From: an uncultured Pelagibacteraceae bacterium
GTDB taxonomy: Bacteria > Pseudomonadota > Alphaproteobacteria > Pelagibacterales > Pelagibacteraceae
Direction of reading: 5' to 3'
DNA length: 64,000 nt
Assembly (NCBI GenBank): GCA_902560185.1
Contig: CACEKW010000001.1
Location: 1 to 64,000, forward strand
Position numbers and translations under genes: made by a program. Shown here piece by piece: positions 62,323 through 64,000 of the stretch (the first letter of the stretch is position 1; every line of letters begins with the position of its first letter). The notes beneath the pieces were generated by a model, which worked only from the letters and a program-made list of their open reading frames with translations, searched no databases and was not told the DNA's origin.

Positions 62323-64000
62323 TTGAGTAAACTTTATAAAAAATTAGCGAATTGTATCAGATTTTTGTCTATAGATGCTGTCCAAAAAGCTAATTCTGGT
62401 CATCCAGGTATGCCAATGGGAATGGCTGATGTTGCAACTGTTCTTTTTAAGGATTTCTTAAACTTTAATCCAAAAAATCCGAATTGGATTAATAGAGATA
62501 GATTTGTTCTTTCAGCAGGACATGGTTCTATGCTACTTTACTCGCTCCTCTATCTGACGGGTTATAAAAGTATTTCTTTAAGAGAAATTAAAAAATTTAG
62601 ACAACTTAATTCAATATGTGCAGGTCACCCCGAATATCATCCAAATACTGGCATAGAAACTACAACGGGACCTTTAGGACAGGGAATATCTAATGCAGTT
62701 GGTTTTGCAATCTCGGAAGAAATTTTAAAAAAAAGATTAGGAAAAAAAATTATCAATCATAAAACTTACGTTTTAGCGGGTGATGGCTGCTTGATGGAGG
62801 GAATAAGCCATGAAGCTTTAAGTCTTGCTGGACACCTAAAACTTAAAAACCTGATATTACTTTTTGATAACAATTCAATTTCAATAGATGGCCCAACTAG
62901 CTTAGCAGTCTCTGATGATCATGAAAAAAGGTTTAAAAGTTATGGGTGGAACTACTTAAATATTAATGGACATAATTTTAAAGAAATAACAAAGGCTCTT
63001 CAAAAAGCTCAAAAATCAAAAAAACCTATAGCGATCTCTTGTAAAACTACGATTGGATACGGATCCCCAAATAAGGGTGGTAAAGCCTCATCTCATGGCA
63101 GTCCATTAGGTGAAGATGAAATAAGATTAGTCAGAAAAAAATTGAACTGGCCACACAATACTTTTGAAATTCCAAAAAACTTAATTGATCAATGGAGATC
63201 AATCGGTAAAAAAGCATCAATGAAAGCTAATAAGAATAAAAAAAAATTTTCACTAAAATTTAATAAAAATACTATCAATGCAGAATTAGAAAAAGCAAAA
63301 TCAGACTACTTAAAAAAATTACAACCAATAGCTACTAGAAAATGTTCAGAAAAATTTTTGGAAATTGCATCTAAACTTCCAAACTTAATTGGTGGATCAG
63401 CAGATTTAGCAGGATCCAATAATACCAAAACCAAAAATCATAAAATTATTCAATCAAATGATTTTTCTGGAAATTATATCCATTTTGGAGTTAGAGAACA
63501 TGCGATGTGTGGTATTATGAATGGTATCTCACTTCATAGTGAGCTTGTTCCTTATGGTGGAACTTTTTTAATATTTAGCGATTATTGTAAACCATCAATA
63601 AGACTAGCTGCTATGATGAAACAAAAAGTTATTTATGTTTTTACACATGACTCAATTGGTCTTGGAGAAGATGGACCAACCCATCAACCAATAGAACAAT
63701 TGACAAGTTTACGATCAATACCAAATTTGAATATTTTTAGACCCTCTGACTTAATAGAAACTTTTGAGTGTTGGCAATTGGCATTAAATAGCAAAAGTTC
63801 TCCAAGCGTAATAGCCCTAACAAGACAAAGCTTAAATCCAGTTCGTACAAAAAAATCATCAAAAAAATTTGTCTTTAGCTGGCGCTTATGAAGTTTTAAG
63901 AACGAATAATAAAATAAGTGCAACTATTATAGCAACAGGATCTGAAACTAGTCTTGCAATAGACGTTGGTCATAAATTAGCCACAGATGGCATCTACTCA
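62323..64000 (+). CDS. tkt: Transketolase, frameshifted in an A run and cut by the window end
   Basis: ThDP-dependent transketolase of the pentose phosphate and Calvin-type pathways. [20 protein letters not shown] (12-31), [33 protein letters not shown] (115-129), [20 protein letters not shown] and [19 protein letters not shown] are intact. The first frame stops at 63891 (522 residues). A +1 shift inside the run of seven A at 63861-63867 restores [18 protein letters not shown] and [17 protein letters not shown] through the window edge, the expected C-terminal domain. One extra A in the run is the simplest cause. The start is TTG (62323), preceded by AGGA. The usual length of about 660 needs sequence beyond the window. 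Confidence 0.9.

Overview
The window is a compact, very AT-rich stretch of an alphaproteobacterial chromosome, most likely SAR11 (Pelagibacterales, Candidatus Pelagibacter-like). The main reasons are the AT-rich, A-run-laden coding sequence, intergenic gaps of mostly under 80 bases, many 1, 4 and 8 base gene overlaps, ThyX as thymidylate synthase, a circularly permuted (two-piece) tmRNA gene, and the tolQRAB-pal-cpoB-tilS-ftsH-folP-glmM order. No IS element, CRISPR array, rRNA or prophage block was seen. The only stretch above 300 bases without a protein gene (27221-27599) holds the tmRNA gene.

Layout. (1) 1-5271, minus strand: a type IV pilus locus read pilT, then four prepilin-like proteins (FimT/PilE, PilV, PilW and PilX types), an exported protein of unknown function, and the start of a PilY1-like VWA protein. 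(2) 5344-10037, minus: DadA-type FAD oxidase, EamA permease, D-2-hydroxyacid dehydrogenase, HDAC-family deacetylase, MsrB and a small membrane protein, tightly packed. (3) 10087-20873, minus: branched-chain amino acid genes (ilvI, ilvH, ilvC, leuA) running directly into the cell-shape genes (mreB, mreC, mreD, mrdA, rodA). (4) 20927-25417, minus: hflK, hflC, a DUF2065 protein, a degP-like protease and miaA. (5) 25468-29752: mrp, convergent thyX, the tmRNA gene, a glucose/sorbosone dehydrogenase-like protein and an FkbM-type methyltransferase. (6) 29771-36172, minus: sohB-like peptidase, glyQ, glyS, ppdK. (7) 36286-42061: long-chain polyprenyl diphosphate synthase, pdxH, aroC, and the isoprenoid cluster xseB-ispA-dxs. 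(8) 42082-46545, plus: Sua5/TsaC, an ABC-2 transporter, rluD and rpoH, with a tRNA-Arg on the opposite strand. (9) 46542-62267, minus: a long co-directional run from a coiled-coil protein and zapA through 5-formyl-THF cyclo-ligase, ymdB, yebC, a RuvC-like nuclease, tolQRAB, pal, cpoB, tilS, ftsH, folP, glmM, thiD and purA. (10) 62323-end, plus: transketolase, cut by the window edge.

Most of the window is conserved housekeeping: peptidoglycan elongation and cell shape, the Tol-Pal envelope system, membrane protein quality control (FtsH, HflKC, DegP, SppA-like), isoprenoid precursors, amino acid and cofactor synthesis, and translation support. I saw no clear undescribed multi-gene system. The items most worth checking are a 5-formyl-THF cyclo-ligase gene split by a -1 frameshift at a perfect A_AAA_AAC site, a second A-run frameshift in transketolase, the two-piece tmRNA with a nine-codon tag, an Mrp/ApbC ATPase without its CxxC motif, the DadA/permease/dehydrogenase/deacetylase/MsrB module, and a MreC with an added C-terminal coiled coil.
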